Shown piece after piece: positions 25,845 to 34,722 of a DNA stretch of 64,000 nt. The stretch spans positions 620,001-684,000 of the forward strand of contig NZ_PUEJ01000001.1 in NCBI RefSeq assembly GCF_002982075.1, written 5' to 3'. Position numbers and translations under genes: made by a program. The stretch comes from Labrys okinawensis. GTDB taxonomy: Bacteria; Pseudomonadota; Alphaproteobacteria; Rhizobiales; Labraceae. Position 1 is the stretch's first letter, and each line of letters starts with the position of its first letter. Below the pieces are notes generated by a model. That model did not search any database and was not told where the DNA came from. It worked only from the letters and a program-made list of their open reading frames with translations.

Positions 25845-27059
25845 TCAAGGCAGGATCTTGTCCGTGGTCGCCCAGTTCTTGGGATAGACGATGGCCGCCT
25901 CCTCCGGGCTCTGGTTCTCCGCGGTGTATTGGATGATGGTGAACGGCACATCCATGAATTGGTGGAAGGCCCAGGCCGGCGACTTGGTCGCCGGAAAGTT
26001 GTAGGTGGCGTTTGCGCCTTCGAACTTCACCGCCTCCAGGGCCTTGACGATGGCGCCGCGATCGGCGGACCCGGCCTTGCGGATGGCTTCGACCACCACG
26101 CCGAGCGTGTCATAGGCCTCCAGGGCGACGCCGGTGGGCGCCCGCTTGTAGCGCTCGGTGAAGGCCGTCACGAAGGCCTTGGCCTTGTCGTTCCATTGCG
26201 ACTTCGGCTGGGCGACATTGACGATCAGGAGGTTCTTGGCGCAGCTGCCCGTGACCTCCCAGACCTCCTTTTGCAACAGGCCTGACGAGCCGACCAGTTT
26301 GGTCTCGGCCGTCGGGGCGAGGCCGAGCTGGCAGGCCTGTTTCACCAGCTGGTACTGGGCCTGGCCGGCGATGACCATCTGGATGGCGTCGGGGCGCGGG
26401 CTCTGGCTCATCAGGCGCAGCAAGGCAGGGGTGAAATCCTGCTGGTTGAGGTCGATCGTCACCAGTGTATTGGCGACGTTCTTGGCCTGGAGCTCATTGG
26501 CGATGATCTTGGCGCCACCCTGGCCGAAATCGGTATTCTCGGCAATGATCGCGACGTTCTTGAAGCCCTGTTCCGCCGTCCAGTCCGCGGCCTTGACGTA
26601 GACCAGCGAGTTGGCGGGGGAGACACGGAAGACTTCCGGATATTGCTTGGCGGTGACGTCGTCGGCCCAGACATCGGTGCCGACCCAGGGCACGCCATAT
26701 TTGTGCGCCTCTTCGATTTCCGCGAGCGCCACGGAGGAATGGAACTCCCCGAAGATCGCCGACACATTGTTCTTGGTGATCAGCCGGACCGCCGCCGCGC
26801 TGCCTTCCGCCGGCTGGCCCTTGGTGTCCTCATAGGTGACCTGGAGCTGACGGCCGAGCACGCCGCCGGCCTTGTTGATCTCGTCGACCCCGAGCTGCAC
26901 GGCCCATTGCATCTCCTGCCCGCCGGAATAATTGCCGGGCGGCGACAAGGGGCCAACCCAGCCGAGCGCGATGGGTTCCTCGGCCAGAACCGGCGTCACG
27001 GCCAGCGAGGCGGCGAGAATTGCGAGCGCCCCGAGACGCCTGCGGATCGAGCGGTTCAT
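25845..27059 (-). CDS. Liv/Ami-type periplasmic amino acid/amide-binding protein
   Basis: 404 residues from ATG 27059, preceded by AGGAAGGGGGA. A Sec signal peptide is visible (RRRLGALAILAASLAVTPVLAEE, cleavage near residue 25). The mature part is a type I periplasmic-binding fold (Peripla_BP_6) beginning IALGWVGPLSPPGNYSGG and containing NKAGGVLGRQ. The long, aromatic-lined family members bind branched-chain amino acids, amides, urea or aromatic acids; I cannot choose among these. It captures the solute for the LivHMGF-like complex encoded downstream. Confidence 0.88.
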   Translation of the reverse strand: MNRSIRRRLGALAILAASLAVTPVLAEEPIALGWVGPLSPPGNYSGGQEMQWAVQLGVDEINKAGGVLGRQLQVTYEDTKGQPAEGSAAAVRLITKNNVSAIFGEFHSSVALAEIEEAHKYGVPWVGTDVWADDVTAKQYPEVFRVSPANSLVYVKAADWTAEQGFKNVAIIAENTDFGQGGAKIIANELQAKNVANTLVTIDLNQQDFTPALLRLMSQSPRPDAIQMVIAGQAQYQLVKQACQLGLAPTAETKLVGSSGLLQKEVWEVTGSCAKNLLIVNVAQPKSQWNDKAKAFVTAFTERYKRAPTGVALEAYDTLGVVVEAIRKAGSADRGAIVKALEAVKFEGANATYNFPATKSPAWAFHQFMDVPFTIIQYTAENQSPEEAAIVYPKNWATTDKILP

Positions 27060-27445
27060 GCCGATGTCCCCCTTCCTGCTTGTATTTTTCTCAGACAATT
27101 ACACCCGTTCGTGAATTGCAATAAAAATCGCTCCCGCAACGCAAGGTCCGGGGGATGCTCAATAATGCCGCCTCATGTGCTGCACAGGTAAGATAGTGGT
27201 CGCTTCGAACTCGGCCTGCTTCTGGTAAGCAAAGCCATCTTTCTTGTGAGACTTGCTGGGAAACATCCACAGCCAGGTCGCTCAATCCTTTCGGCGCGAT
27301 TGACCGAACCTATCGCAGGGCGTCCCGGATCCCTTTACAGTCCATTGTTGCCTGGTGCCGAAGCGGCACTTTCTGGTCCGCGGCAATCCGGGCCGTCAGC
27401 GGCGTTCCGGCGCCCGCTCGATGGCAGGCGCCGGGGAGAGCTGCC
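27060..27445. other. 386-base region upstream of the Liv-type operon
   Basis: This gap separates the binding-protein gene from the 3' end of the epoxide hydrolase gene, both on the minus strand. It must contain the operon promoter. The stretch 27095-27130 is locally AT-rich, but I could not pick convincing -35/-10 boxes. No gene or repeat was recognised. Confidence 0.4.
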
Positions 27446-28732
27446 TCAGCGCAGCGACCGGAAGGCAGCGCGGACTTCCTGCACGAAGAGGTCCGGCTGT
27501 TCCCAGGCCGCGAAATGGCCGCCATTCCCAGCCTCGCTGAAATAGACCAGGTTGTGATAGCAGCGCTCCGCCCAGCTGCGGGGGGCGCGATAGATCTCGC
27601 CCGGGAAGACCGTCACGGCCACCGGCAGCTCGGGAATGTCGACGGCGTTGAAATTGTTGGAATGGTCTTCCCAATAGATGCGCGCCGCCGAAGCGCCCGT
27701 CTGAGTCAGCCAGTAGAGGGAGATGTCGTCCAGCATCTCATCTTTGGTCAGCACCTTCTCCGGATCGCCGCCGCTATAGGTCCAGGTGGCGAATTTCTCA
27801 TACATCCACGCGGCCATGCCCACCGGCGAATCCACCAGGGAATAGCCGATGGTCTGCGGACGGGTGACCATCATGGTCGCGTAGCCCGAGCTGTCCTTGT
27901 AGAAGACATCGAGAGCGTCGAAGGCCCGCCGCTCGTCCGGCGTGAGGCTTGCCGGCGCCTGGCCGCCCGCCGTCAGGATCGCAGCGATCTCCTTGGGCAC
28001 CGTGCCCGGCATGTTGACATGGATGCCGATCAGACCGGGCACCTTCTGCAGGGCCATGCGGTGGGAAATCACCGAGCCGCAATCGCCGCCCTGCGATACA
28101 TAGCGCTCATAGCCCAGGCGCCGCATCAGCACGGACCAGGCGCGGCCGATATGGTCGGAACCCCAGCCCTTGGCCGTCGGCTTGCCCGAGAAGCCGAAAC
28201 CGGGGATCGAGGGAACCACCAGGTGGAAGGCGTCGTCGGCCTTCCCGCCATATTTGGTGGGATCGACCAGCGGATCCATCACCTTCATGAATTCCAGTAT
28301 CGAGCCCGGCCAGCCATGGGTCATGATCATCGGCATGGCATTGGGGTGGGGCGAGCGGATATGGATGAAATGGATGTCGAGGCCGTCGATCTGCGTCACG
28401 AACATCGGCAGCGCATTGAGCCTGGCTTCCACCTTGCGCCAGTCATAGGAGGACGCCCAATAGGCGACCAGCGGCTTCAGCCTTTCCAGCGGCACCCCTT
28501 GCGAGAAATCCGACACCGTTTCTTCCGGCCAGCGCGTGGCGTTCAGGTGCCGGCGCAGGTCCACGATGTCCGCCTCGGCGATGGAAACCTTGAAGGGCCG
28601 GACATCACTTCCGGCCTCCGCCGCGTAGAGCGCGGTGGGAATCAGACCGACGAGCGCCGCAGCGGCGGCCGATTGCAGCAGGCTGCGCCGGGACGTGTCG
28701 AAATCATTTAAAGGCATGTTGGTCAAGGGCAT
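27446..28732 (-). CDS. Exported epoxide hydrolase (EHN-domain alpha/beta hydrolase)
   Basis: 428 residues. A twin-arginine signal is present (SRRSLLQSAAAAALVG), so export in folded form is likely. The epoxide-hydrolase N-terminal domain (about residues 45-150) contains FKVSIAEADIVDLRRHL and RWPEE. The catalytic domain has the oxyanion motif HGWPGS and the nucleophile in GGDCGS. Family members normally have GGDWG; here the Trp after the nucleophilic Asp is Cys. The histidine base is probably in GNGGHFAAWE near the C-terminus. It would open epoxides to diols in the periplasm. It is transcribed divergently from the next hydrolase operon. Confidence 0.88.
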   Translation of the reverse strand: MPLTNMPLNDFDTSRRSLLQSAAAAALVGLIPTALYAAEAGSDVRPFKVSIAEADIVDLRRHLNATRWPEETVSDFSQGVPLERLKPLVAYWASSYDWRKVEARLNALPMFVTQIDGLDIHFIHIRSPHPNAMPMIMTHGWPGSILEFMKVMDPLVDPTKYGGKADDAFHLVVPSIPGFGFSGKPTAKGWGSDHIGRAWSVLMRRLGYERYVSQGGDCGSVISHRMALQKVPGLIGIHVNMPGTVPKEIAAILTAGGQAPASLTPDERRAFDALDVFYKDSSGYATMMVTRPQTIGYSLVDSPVGMAAWMYEKFATWTYSGGDPEKVLTKDEMLDDISLYWLTQTGASAARIYWEDHSNNFNAVDIPELPVAVTVFPGEIYRAPRSWAERCYHNLVYFSEAGNGGHFAAWEQPDLFVQEVRAAFRSLR

Positions 28733-29044
28733 GGGGCAACTCCATTCATTTCACGGCAGCCCTGCTGCCGGTGCCCCGTCTTTGGCGATGCCATGTTTGC
28801 CCGATATGTCTCCGCCGCCCCCGATCGGCATCCTGCTGTATCCGGCCGGCCCGCAGATACATTGCCATACAGGCGGCGCCCGCCCGGGAGGCCCGGACCA
28901 GCAGCGGCAGCGGGCCGATTGTATCATTGTGTATCGCGGGGGATGGGGCTTACACAGCCTTTCAAATCCAGCCGATGGCGACATAAGGCCGATACAGTCT
29001 TGCGGCTTTTTACGGCCACAACTTCAGCAATCGGGATTCAGTCG
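28733..29044. promoter_or_regulatory. Divergent promoter region with five TGTATC/GATACA hexamers
   Basis: TGTATC occurs at 28837-28842, 28920-28925 and 28930-28935, and its complement GATACA at 28856-28861 and 28991-28996. The first pair forms a dyad with 13 bases between the arms. Five copies in about 160 bases is well above chance (expected about 0.1). This suggests a binding region for a regulator controlling both the epoxide hydrolase and the hydrolase/P460 operon. The regulator is unknown. Confidence 0.4.
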
Positions 29045-30085
29045 ATGTCGGAACAAATCGATCAATCGCGCCGCGGCCTGCTCGGCACCATGGCGTTCGG
29101 CGCCGTTCTCGCCCAGCTCGGCGCGATCGGCGCCGCCAGCGCGCAAACCAACGCCACCCCGGCCGCATCCGGCCGCGGCGCCCACACCTCCTTCACCTCG
29201 CTCAAGCAGATCAAGGCCGGTGTGCTCGACGTCGGTTATGCCGAGGCCGGGCCGGCCGATGGCGCTCCCATGCTGCTGCTTCATGGTTGGCCCTATGACA
29301 TCCACAGCTATGTCGACGTGGCGCCGATCCTGGCGGCGGCCGGCTACCGCGTGATCGTGCCCTATCTGCGCGGCTATGGCAGCACCCGCTTCCTGTCGTC
29401 CGACACGCCGCGCAATGGCCAGCAGGCAGCGCTGGGGAGCGATGTCATCGCCTTCATGGACGCACTGAAAATCGAGAAGGCGGTCATCGGCGGCTATGAT
29501 TGGGGTGCCCGTACGGCCGACATCGTGGCTGCCCTCTGGCCCGAACGCTGCAAGGCCCTGGTCTCGGTGAGCGGCTATCTCATTGGCAGCCAGGCATTGA
29601 ACAAGGCCCCCCTGCCCCCAAAGGCGGAACTGCAGTGGTGGTACCAGTTTTATTTCGCCACGGACCGCGGCGAAGCCGGCTATGCGAAATACACCCATGA
29701 TTTTGCCCGGCTGATCTGGGAGCTCGCCTCGCCGCAATGGAAGTTCGACGATGCCACCTTCGCCCGCTCGGCGCAGGCCTTCGACAATCCCGACCATGTC
29801 GCGGTCTCGATCCACAATTACCGCTGGCGGCTCGGCCTGGCGCAGGGCGAAGCCAAATATGACGCGCTGGAAAAGAAGCTCGCCACCCTGCCGACGATCG
29901 CCGTGCCGACGATCACCATGGAAGGCGATGCCAATGGCGCGCCTCATCCGGAACCGGCCTCCTATGCCAAGCGGTTCTCCGGGCGCTACGAGCATCGCCT
30001 GATCACCGGCGGCATCGGCCACAACCTGCCGCAGGAAGCCACTGAAGCTTTCGCCAAGGCAATGCTCGACGTCGCCCGTTTCTGA
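29045..30085 (+). CDS. Exported alpha/beta hydrolase (epoxide hydrolase/dehalogenase-like)
   Basis: 346 residues from ATG 29045; the frame is open upstream, but the family start and a twin-arginine-like signal (QSRRGLLGTMAFGAVLAQL...ASAQ) begin here. Motifs are the oxyanion loop LHGWPYDIHSY, an aspartate nucleophile in GGYDWGARTA, and the catalytic His in GGIGHNLPQE. The Asp nucleophile puts it with epoxide hydrolases and haloacid/haloalkane dehalogenases rather than esterases. It begins an apparent operon with cytochrome P460, an ICMT-family protein and a second hydrolase. Confidence 0.87.
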   Translation: MSEQIDQSRRGLLGTMAFGAVLAQLGAIGAASAQTNATPAASGRGAHTSFTSLKQIKAGVLDVGYAEAGPADGAPMLLLHGWPYDIHSYVDVAPILAAAGYRVIVPYLRGYGSTRFLSSDTPRNGQQAALGSDVIAFMDALKIEKAVIGGYDWGARTADIVAALWPERCKALVSVSGYLIGSQALNKAPLPPKAELQWWYQFYFATDRGEAGYAKYTHDFARLIWELASPQWKFDDATFARSAQAFDNPDHVAVSIHNYRWRLGLAQGEAKYDALEKKLATLPTIAVPTITMEGDANGAPHPEPASYAKRFSGRYEHRLITGGIGHNLPQEATEAFAKAMLDVARF

Positions 30086-30103
30086 GCCGGACCAAGGACC
30101 TCC

Positions 30104-30670
30104 ATGATGAAGACATCAATGATCATGCCCCTGGCCGGGGGCCTTCTGGTGGCGGCTGTCGTCGCCACGGCCGGGGCACTCGCCCAAAACACCGACAATG
30201 CCGCGAATAAAGCGGCAGAATCCCCCGCGCCCCCATCAGGGAATGCATCCAAGCCGGCTTCGCCGATCTATGGCGTCACTATCCCGGACGGCTACCGGCA
30301 ATGGGAACTGGTTGCACCGGCGCTGGAGCACGAGCCCCTCAACGAGCTGCGCACCGTCCTCGGCAACAAGACCGCGCTCGATGCCTATCGCGCCGGCACC
30401 CTGCCCTTTCCCGACGGGACGGTACTGGTCAAGCTTGCTTGGAAATATGTTCAGTCACCCGAATTCGAATCCGCCTTGGTCCCGGGACAGGCGACCACAG
30501 TGCAGGTCATGGTCAAGGATTCCAAGAAATATTCCGCTACCGGCGGCTGGGGCTTCGGGCGCTTCGTCGACGGCAAGCCGGTGGACGAGGCCCAGCACGA
30601 GACCTGCTTTGCCTGCCACGAGGCGCGCGTGAAGGCGCGTGACTATGTCTTTACCAAGCTGGCGCCATAA
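30104..30670 (+). CDS. Cytochrome P460-family c-type heme protein
   Basis: 188 residues with an N-terminal signal peptide (GGLLVAAVVATAGALAQ) and then a Pro/Ser/Ala-rich linker. The Cytochrom_P460 domain contains IPDGYRQWELVAP near residues 58-72 and ends with a single heme site CFACH at residues 168-172. The family includes the hydroxylamine- and NO-oxidising P460 enzymes, where a Lys cross-links the heme. K112 or K138 could serve that role, but I cannot tell which, and many family members lack the link. It is periplasmic. It starts 18 bases after the hydrolase stop, which implies co-expression. Confidence 0.85.
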   Translation: MMKTSMIMPLAGGLLVAAVVATAGALAQNTDNAANKAAESPAPPSGNASKPASPIYGVTIPDGYRQWELVAPALEHEPLNELRTVLGNKTALDAYRAGTLPFPDGTVLVKLAWKYVQSPEFESALVPGQATTVQVMVKDSKKYSATGGWGFGRFVDGKPVDEAQHETCFACHEARVKARDYVFTKLAP

Positions 30671-30702
30671 AGCGCCTTGCTCCAGAGGGTCCGGGAATTT
30701 CC

Positions 30703-31230
30703 ATGCCGTTTCATCTCATCCTGTTCGTCGTCGCCGCCTTTGCCTGGCGCCTGCTCACGCTCGCGATTTCGACGCGGCACGAAAAGGCCCTGAAGAAGCA
30801 CGGCGCGACGGAATATGGCGCGAAGAACAGCATCCTCCTCGCGATCTTCCACGTGCTCTATTACATCTGCGCAGTCGTGGAGGCGGCGGCCGGCACGCGT
30901 GAGCCGAACACGCTCTTATCCGCCGGCGGCATCGTCATTTACATCGCTTCCGCCCTCGTCCTGGTCTCGGTGATCCGCTCGCTTGGCGGGCTATGGACGA
31001 TCAAGATCATCATCAGCCCCCAGCATCGGCGCGTCCAAAGCGGCCTGTTCTCGCTCGTGCGACACCCCAACTACTTTCTGAACATCCTGCCGGAACTCAT
31101 TGGTTTTGCTCTAGCTCTTAACGCCTATTGGACGCTGGTGATCGGCATTCCCCTTTATCTCGTCCCCCTGGTGACCCGCATACGGCAGGAGGAGGCTGCG
31201 ATGCGAGAGACCTTCGCCCCCGATCTGTAA
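30703..31230 (+). CDS. Isoprenylcysteine carboxyl methyltransferase-family membrane protein
   Basis: 175 residues with about four hydrophobic segments. The C-terminal ICMT/PEMT signature is visible: LVRHPNYFLNILPELIGFAL (residues 118-137), with the cytosolic Arg-rich tail after VTRIRQEEAAM. Bacterial members are SAM-dependent membrane methyltransferases of mostly unknown substrates. It begins 32 bases after the P460 gene on the same strand. A substrate cannot be named. Confidence 0.82.
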   Translation: MPFHLILFVVAAFAWRLLTLAISTRHEKALKKHGATEYGAKNSILLAIFHVLYYICAVVEAAAGTREPNTLLSAGGIVIYIASALVLVSVIRSLGGLWTIKIIISPQHRRVQSGLFSLVRHPNYFLNILPELIGFALALNAYWTLVIGIPLYLVPLVTRIRQEEAAMRETFAPDL

Positions 31231-31290
31231 CAGCCCTATTTCATCGCCGCATCCGGCGTCAGGAGCGGCGGCAACCTGAAGGAACATCCG

Positions 31291-32076
31291 ATGAAGAACT
31301 TCGTGAAGGGGCTGGCCGTCGCCGGCGCCCTGCTGCTGAGCGTGCCCGCGCTGGCCGAGACCGCCAAGCCGACCGTCGTCCTCGTGCATGGCGCCTTTGC
31401 CGATGCCTCGAGCTGGAACGGCGTGATCCAGCGCCTCGAAAAGGATGGCTACCCCGTCGTCGCGGCTGCCAATCCGCTGCGCAGCGTGCGCGGTGACGCG
31501 GACTCCGTAGCCAGCGTGATCGACAGCATCAAGACGCCTGTGGTCCTGGTCGGCCACTCCTATGGCGGTTCCGTCATCAGCGAGGCCGCCACCGGCAAGA
31601 CCAACGTCCAAGGCCTCGTCTATGTCGCCGCCTTCGCGCCCGATACGGGCGAGACCGCCATCGGCCTCACTGGAAAATTCCCCGGCTCGACGCTCGGGCC
31701 GACGCTTGCTCCGCCGGTGCCGATCCCGGGGGGCGGCAAGGATCTCTATATCCAGCAGGCGAAATTCCCCGCCCAGTTTGCCGCGGATGTCCCGGCGGGC
31801 GAGGCGAAGCTGATGGCCGCCACGCAGCGGCCGATCGCCGAGGCCGCACTGGGTGAAGCCTCGACCGAACCCGCCTGGAAGACGATTCCCTCCTGGTTTG
31901 TCTATGGTGACAAGGACCGCAACATCCCGCCGCAGGCCCTCGCCTTCATGGCCGAGCGGGCCCATTCCAAGCAGACCGTCGTGGTCAAGGGCGCCTCGCA
32001 TGTGGTGATGGTCTCGAACCCCGCAGCCGTTGCCAAGCTGATCGAGACGGCGGCGCAGGCCGCACCGGCCAAATAA
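31291..32076 (+). CDS. Secreted alpha/beta hydrolase (EstC-like esterase)
   Basis: 261 residues with a Sec signal peptide (VKGLAVAGALLLSVPALAE). The mature enzyme starts with VVLVHGAFADASSW (oxyanion region). Its nucleophile is in GHSYGG (the usual GxSxG), the acid is in VYGDKDRN, and the His in KGASHVVMVS. This pattern matches the small serine-hydrolase family of EstC and hydroxynitrile-lyase-like esterases. It is the last gene of the run of exported enzymes starting at 29045, 60 bases after the ICMT-family gene. Confidence 0.87.
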   Translation: MKNFVKGLAVAGALLLSVPALAETAKPTVVLVHGAFADASSWNGVIQRLEKDGYPVVAAANPLRSVRGDADSVASVIDSIKTPVVLVGHSYGGSVISEAATGKTNVQGLVYVAAFAPDTGETAIGLTGKFPGSTLGPTLAPPVPIPGGGKDLYIQQAKFPAQFAADVPAGEAKLMAATQRPIAEAALGEASTEPAWKTIPSWFVYGDKDRNIPPQALAFMAERAHSKQTVVVKGASHVVMVSNPAAVAKLIETAAQAAPAK

Positions 32077-32138
32077 ACCGGAAATCGGCGCCGACAGCAA
32101 ACGGACGGGCGACGAACTATTCGCCCGTGCCGCCTGCC

Positions 32139-32900
32139 TCAATTGTCCCGCGCGGCCCTGACGACACGCCCGAGGAACTCGACCAGCCGCGGCTCGAACC
32201 GTTCGCCAAGCAGGCACAGGCAGTCATGGCGGTCGTAGATGATCTCATAGCCGAGCTTTTCGAGAAACTCGCCGATCGCCTGAGAAGCCTCGGCCGAGAG
32301 CGCGACATGCTCGAACAGGATCGCCGAAGGGCGGTGGCGGTCGAAATCAAAAGTGCGCAAGACGATGTCGTCGCAGCCCTCGACATCGACCACCAACAGG
32401 TCCGCCATCTCGAATCCGGTTTCCCGGCAGAGCGAGTCGAGCCGGCGCGTTACCACCGGCACGGTCTCGATCATGCCGGGCAGATCATCATATTTGAGCT
32501 CGTGCATCATGATCGTCGGCAATGAGAAGCTGCTCAACACGTCCTCGCCGCGGACAATGTGGAAGTCGCGCCTGCCCTCCTCCGACCAGATCGCCTCGCC
32601 GCGAAAAACCAGGCCCTGGCATGTGCTGTAATGGGCCCGCAGTCTTTCCATTGCAGCCGGTACCGGCTCGACCAGCAGTCCACGCCATCCGCCCTGGATG
32701 ACATGCCGGCTGATGGGATCGCCCCGCTCTCCGTCATTGGCGCCGACCTGCACGAAGGTGACCGGCTCCCCGTCGGGCCTGATCACGGCAAGCACATAGT
32801 CGACGATCTCGGCAAACACGAACTTGGTGTTGCGCGGCTCCTTCTTGCAGAACACCGAACTCGAAAGGCCGGCAACGCCGGGATAGGCAGGTCGGTTCAT
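32139..32900 (-). CDS. FkbM family SAM-dependent methyltransferase
   Basis: 253 residues. The class I methyltransferase fold is visible: VTFVQVGANDGERGDPI (motif I) near residue 48, LLVEPVP (motif II), and LLVVDVEGCDDIVLR, the family hallmark aspartate-glutamate region. FkbM-type enzymes O-methylate sugars or polyketides; the substrate here is unknown. It is a single gene convergent with the esterase operon and divergent from trmO. Confidence 0.88.
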   Translation of the reverse strand: MNRPAYPGVAGLSSSVFCKKEPRNTKFVFAEIVDYVLAVIRPDGEPVTFVQVGANDGERGDPISRHVIQGGWRGLLVEPVPAAMERLRAHYSTCQGLVFRGEAIWSEEGRRDFHIVRGEDVLSSFSLPTIMMHELKYDDLPGMIETVPVVTRRLDSLCRETGFEMADLLVVDVEGCDDIVLRTFDFDRHRPSAILFEHVALSAEASQAIGEFLEKLGYEIIYDRHDCLCLLGERFEPRLVEFLGRVVRAARDN

Positions 32901-33212
32901 CGCAATTCGTCACTTTCTTTCATCGTGGTGAGCGGCATGCCACTCCGCAGGCGATGAGCCCTCGGGTGCGACTGCGTGCCGGGCGCCGGCGGCTGGTTGG
33001 AGACTGGACCGAGACGTTGCCTCCGCCATCCACGACCGCCGGGAAGATGCGGCACCATAGAAAACCGCTGCCGAGATTACCAGGGTAACGCCAATCTTGG
33101 GGTTGCGGTGGACACTGTGCCGGCCGCAATGTCTCACGCCGCGTCACGATTGCCAGGCTTAAGAGGCACGGGACATGCGCGTTACGGCAAGCCACGCGAG
33201 AAGGATCCGAGC
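32901..33212. other. 312-base divergent region between the FkbM gene and trmO
   Basis: This gap separates two divergently transcribed genes and should contain both promoters. The trmO frame is open from 32976, but the extra N-terminus does not look like the family. No repeat, RNA or clear promoter box was recognised. Confidence 0.4.
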
Positions 33213-33707
33213 ATGGTTCGTGAAAGCGAAATCCGGCGAAACGAGGTGGCGGTCATCCCTCCCGAGCCGAGCGATGCGGGGCTGATATTCATCGGCCGGA
33301 TACGGACGCCATGGACGTCCAGGCTGATGGCCCCGCGGCAGGGCCGGCCCGACGGACCGGTCTGCCGTATCGAGATCTTCGAGCCATGGCAGGCAGCGCT
33401 CGACGGCATCGAGCGCTTCGAACGCCTGGAAGTCCTCTACTGGCTGCACCTGTCGCGCCGCGACCTTGTCCGCCAGAGCCCAGGCGACAACGGCACCACC
33501 TATGGCACATTCGCACTCCGCTCGCCGGTCCGCCCGAACCCGATCGGCACCTCGATCGCCATGCTGGTGGCCCTTGAAGGATCAACGCTACTGGTCCGAG
33601 GGCTCGATTGCCTCGACGGCACTCCCTTGCTGGATCTCAAGCCCGATCGCACCCTGTTCAAGCCGATCGCACCGGAGCAACCGGGCGATCGGCAGACGCA
33701 GGCTTGA
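33213..33707 (+). CDS. trmO: tRNA (N6-threonylcarbamoyladenosine37-N6)-methyltransferase TrmO (TsaA/YaeB family)
   Basis: 164 residues from ATG 33213, preceded by GAAGGATC. The compact beta-barrel UPF0066 domain is visible, with the SAM-site signature RSPVRPNPIGTS and LDCLDGTPLLDLKPD. The E. coli enzyme is longer because of a C-terminal extension; the shorter version is normal in alphaproteobacteria. It methylates t6A at position 37 of threonine tRNA. It stands alone. Confidence 0.88.
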   Translation: MVRESEIRRNEVAVIPPEPSDAGLIFIGRIRTPWTSRLMAPRQGRPDGPVCRIEIFEPWQAALDGIERFERLEVLYWLHLSRRDLVRQSPGDNGTTYGTFALRSPVRPNPIGTSIAMLVALEGSTLLVRGLDCLDGTPLLDLKPDRTLFKPIAPEQPGDRQTQA

Positions 33708-33785
33708 GCGGCATTTCACCTCGCAGTCAAAGGCATGAGGAGGGTCGATCTGGAAAGGCCCGCAATTCGTTCTTCATCGCCCCCC

Positions 33786-34562
33786 TCACGGTCTCGACAC
33801 GATCAACCGCAGGGACCCTTCAAAGAAGGGCTGGCGGCGCAGGTCGCCGTATCGGTCGTCCCAGGTGCCATCCTCGAGGTCGCGGCTGAGATCGGCAACG
33901 AAACGCTCGCCGACGGCAGGTTCGACGAAGCTCCAGGCCGAGTTGGCAAGCCGCGCGCCAGGGTCGAGAAGACGCTCCGGCCGGCCGTAATAGGCCTCGC
34001 CGAAGCCGTCGACGCAATTCAGGGGGATGGGGACCGGCCTGATCTCGACGTGGCCGGCGAGCGCTCCGGCAATGGCCGTCATGGCCGGATAGCGCCGCGC
34101 CTCGACGGCGATCATCTCCGGCGCGTAGACATGCAGCCACGAGCCCTCCAGCGCGTCGGGATCGCAGCTAAGAACCACAACCGGCCCACGCGTGACACGG
34201 CGCATCTCCCTGAGCCCCCGCCCGAGATCGGCCCATTGATGCACCGTGAAGGTCGCCATGCTGGCATCGAAATTCCGGTCGGGAAAAGGCAGGCGTTCGG
34301 CCGTCGCATCGATTGCCGGCGACAGATGAGCCGGTCGCTGCGCCCGCATCGAGGCGGAGGGCTCAACTGCCGTCACCTTGCGGTCGACCGGTTCGTAGGA
34401 CCCCGCGCCGGCGCCGACATTGAGTACGGTCGCCGCATCGCCCAGGGCATCCAGGATGAATTGCGCGATGTGGGGATCAGGCTGGCGGTAGGTCTTGTAG
34501 CCGCTGCCGATCGCGCCGTAATTCGCGTCACCGGCGCTGCCATCCTCATGTCTGCCGTACAT
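33786..34562 (-). CDS. Class I SAM-dependent methyltransferase
   Basis: 258 residues from ATG 34562, with AGGAGAGA as ribosome site; the longer open frame upstream overlaps the divergent LysR gene and is discarded. A Methyltransf_11-type core is visible: VLNVGAGAGSYEP (motif I), VTAVEPSASM (motif II), ERLPFPDRNFDASMATFTVH (motif IV). The substrate is unknown; small-molecule methylation is the general role. The divergent LysR regulator 160 bases away probably controls it. Confidence 0.87.
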   Translation of the reverse strand: MYGRHEDGSAGDANYGAIGSGYKTYRQPDPHIAQFILDALGDAATVLNVGAGAGSYEPVDRKVTAVEPSASMRAQRPAHLSPAIDATAERLPFPDRNFDASMATFTVHQWADLGRGLREMRRVTRGPVVVLSCDPDALEGSWLHVYAPEMIAVEARRYPAMTAIAGALAGHVEIRPVPIPLNCVDGFGEAYYGRPERLLDPGARLANSAWSFVEPAVGERFVADLSRDLEDGTWDDRYGDLRRQPFFEGSLRLIVSRP

Positions 34563-34722
34563 GCTCTCTCTCCTGTCTGACGTGGACCAAGGCGGGAGGC
34601 CGTTCGCCCGCCATTCCTCTGTGTTCCAAAATCGCAATTCCTGCCTTTCCAGGGGTAGAAAGCGCAATGATTTACATGATGAAAACCGATATGATCGAAC
34701 ACCTTTTGTTCGGAAAGTGCAC

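Noticed and set aside
20598-27059. Amidase and Liv-type transporter as one amide-utilisation operon
   Set aside because: They are convergent, so they cannot share a transcript; a functional link is only a guess.
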